Shown in pieces: positions 5,854 through 6,559 of a stretch of DNA of 6,559 bases (positions within the stretch are counted from its first letter, which is position 1; every line of letters starts with the position of its first letter). The stretch is from an uncultured Lachnospiraceae bacterium (GTDB lineage Bacteria > Bacillota > Clostridia > Lachnospirales > Lachnospiraceae), in assembly GCA_910586005.1 (NCBI GenBank), contig CAJUHG010000103.1, positions 1 to 6,559 on the forward strand, in the 5' to 3' direction. The notes beneath the pieces were generated by a model, which ran no database searches, had not been told where the DNA came from, and saw only the letters and a program-made list of their open reading frames with translations. Position numbers and translations under genes: made by a program.

Positions 5854-6559
5854 ATGAAATTTAAATCCCTGCACAACCACCCATTAATTACAGGAACACT
5901 ACTTTTAACCATAGCGGGACTACTCTCACGGCTCATTGGCTTCTTCTATAGAATATTCCTCTCTCAAACAATTGGTGCTGAGGGAATGGGAATTTATCAG
6001 CTTACGTTTCCCATTCATATACTTACTATTTCCCTAACTTCCTCAGCGATACAAACTGCTATTTCAAGATTTGTTGCTCAGTCCGCTATTTCAAATAATA
6101 ATCTTAATACAGAAAACTCCAATAAAAAAGCCCTCTGTAATGAAAAATGCTATTTAACAGCCGGACTTATCTTATCATTATCACTTTCTTTTTTCTGTAT
6201 GATAGTTCTATATCAATTTTCAGATTTAATTGCAATACATTTTTTAGAAGAACCTAGATGTGCCCCATTACTTCAAATTCTTTCCTTTACCATTCCCTTT
6301 GGTGCAATTCATGCTTGTATCAATGGCTATTTCTATGGACTGAAAAAAACTTTTGTTCCCGCTTCTTCACAACTTTTAGAACAAGTAGCTCGTGTGGGCA
6401 GTGTATGGCTTTTTTTTCAAATTTCTATAGAAAAACACAATGCCATTTCCCTTAATCTTATTGCTTGGGGTATGGTAGTTGGAGAACGTGCAGCCACCTT
6501 ATTTGCTATCAGTTTTCTACAAAGAAAAAAGAACCGTGGCAGACGTCTTCTAGCTGTAA
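5854..6559 (+). CDS. MOP-superfamily flippase, SpoVB/MurJ-like, N-terminal 235 residues (truncated at window edge)
   Basis: This is a multi-pass inner-membrane protein of the polysaccharide/oligosaccharidyl-lipid flippase superfamily, which moves lipid-linked cell-wall or spore-cortex precursors across the membrane. The frame is open from ATG 5854 to the window end, giving 235 codons of the roughly 450-540 usual for the family. The segment GLLSRLIGFFYRIFLSQTIGAEGMGIYQLTFPI (22-54) is the family N-terminal signature. Predicted membrane helices are near 11-31, 47-70, 99-120, 140-160, 178-192 and 200-222, with a basic loop after the last. GGAG five bases before the ATG supports the start. It is divergent from iscR across a 203-bp gap that carries the IscR site and a sigma-E-like promoter, which favours SpoVB over other paralogues. 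Clostridia often carry several, so I give no symbol. Confidence 0.88.
   Translation, partial: MKFKSLHNHPLITGTLLLTIAGLLSRLIGFFYRIFLSQTIGAEGMGIYQLTFPIHILTISLTSSAIQTAISRFVAQSAISNNNLNTENSNKKALCNEKCYLTAGLILSLSLSFFCMIVLYQFSDLIAIHFLEEPRCAPLLQILSFTIPFGAIHACINGYFYGLKKTFVPASSQLLEQVARVGSVWLFFQISIEKHNAISLNLIAWGMVVGERAATLFAISFLQRKKNRGRRLLAV

Overview
The window reads as the chromosome of a low-GC, Gram-positive, probably spore-forming anaerobe of the Clostridia. Lachnospiraceae or a close relative is my best guess. The signs are AT-rich DNA, strong purine-rich ribosome binding sites, an Rrf2/IscR-led iron-sulfur operon that ends in mnmA, a SpoVB-type flippase behind a sigma-E-like promoter, and an ssrA tag ending in AEDNLALAA. 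The organism assignment is inference, because no search could be run.

Layout. Positions 1-331 (minus strand) hold the tmRNA gene ssrA, which lacks only about the last 15-20 bases of its 3' end at the window edge. Its sigma-A promoter lies at 362-390. Next come two tandem 40-bp AT-rich repeats (401-480). Positions 503-1682 hold two small hypothetical genes on the minus strand: a glutamate-rich coiled-coil protein of 222 aa and, upstream of it, a 114-aa protein. A 43-nt inverted repeat (1211-1253) separates them. Both proteins end in the same kind of C-terminal pentapeptide (VDIKV and VDIQL), which suggests a two-protein module.

Positions 1785-5736 hold the iron-sulfur/thiolation operon on the minus strand: an IscR-type operator (5712-5736), iscR (UUG start), iscS, iscU and mnmA, followed by two hairpin terminators. 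IscR senses Fe-S status. IscS takes sulfur from cysteine. IscU is the scaffold that receives it as Fe-S clusters. MnmA uses the same sulfur for 2-thiouridine at the tRNA wobble position. A 367-bp gap between iscS and iscU holds no gene. It does hold a structured block resembling a decayed right end of an IS200/IS605 (TnpB-type) element.

From 5854 to the right edge, on the plus strand and divergent from iscR, lies the first 235 codons of a polysaccharide/lipid-II type flippase (MOP superfamily, SpoVB-like). A sequence matching the sigma-E consensus lies just upstream of it. The most interesting items are the two-gene hypothetical module with its shared C-terminal motif and internal hairpin, the insertion-element remnant inside the isc operon, and the predicted IscR and sigma-E control sites in the divergent intergenic region.
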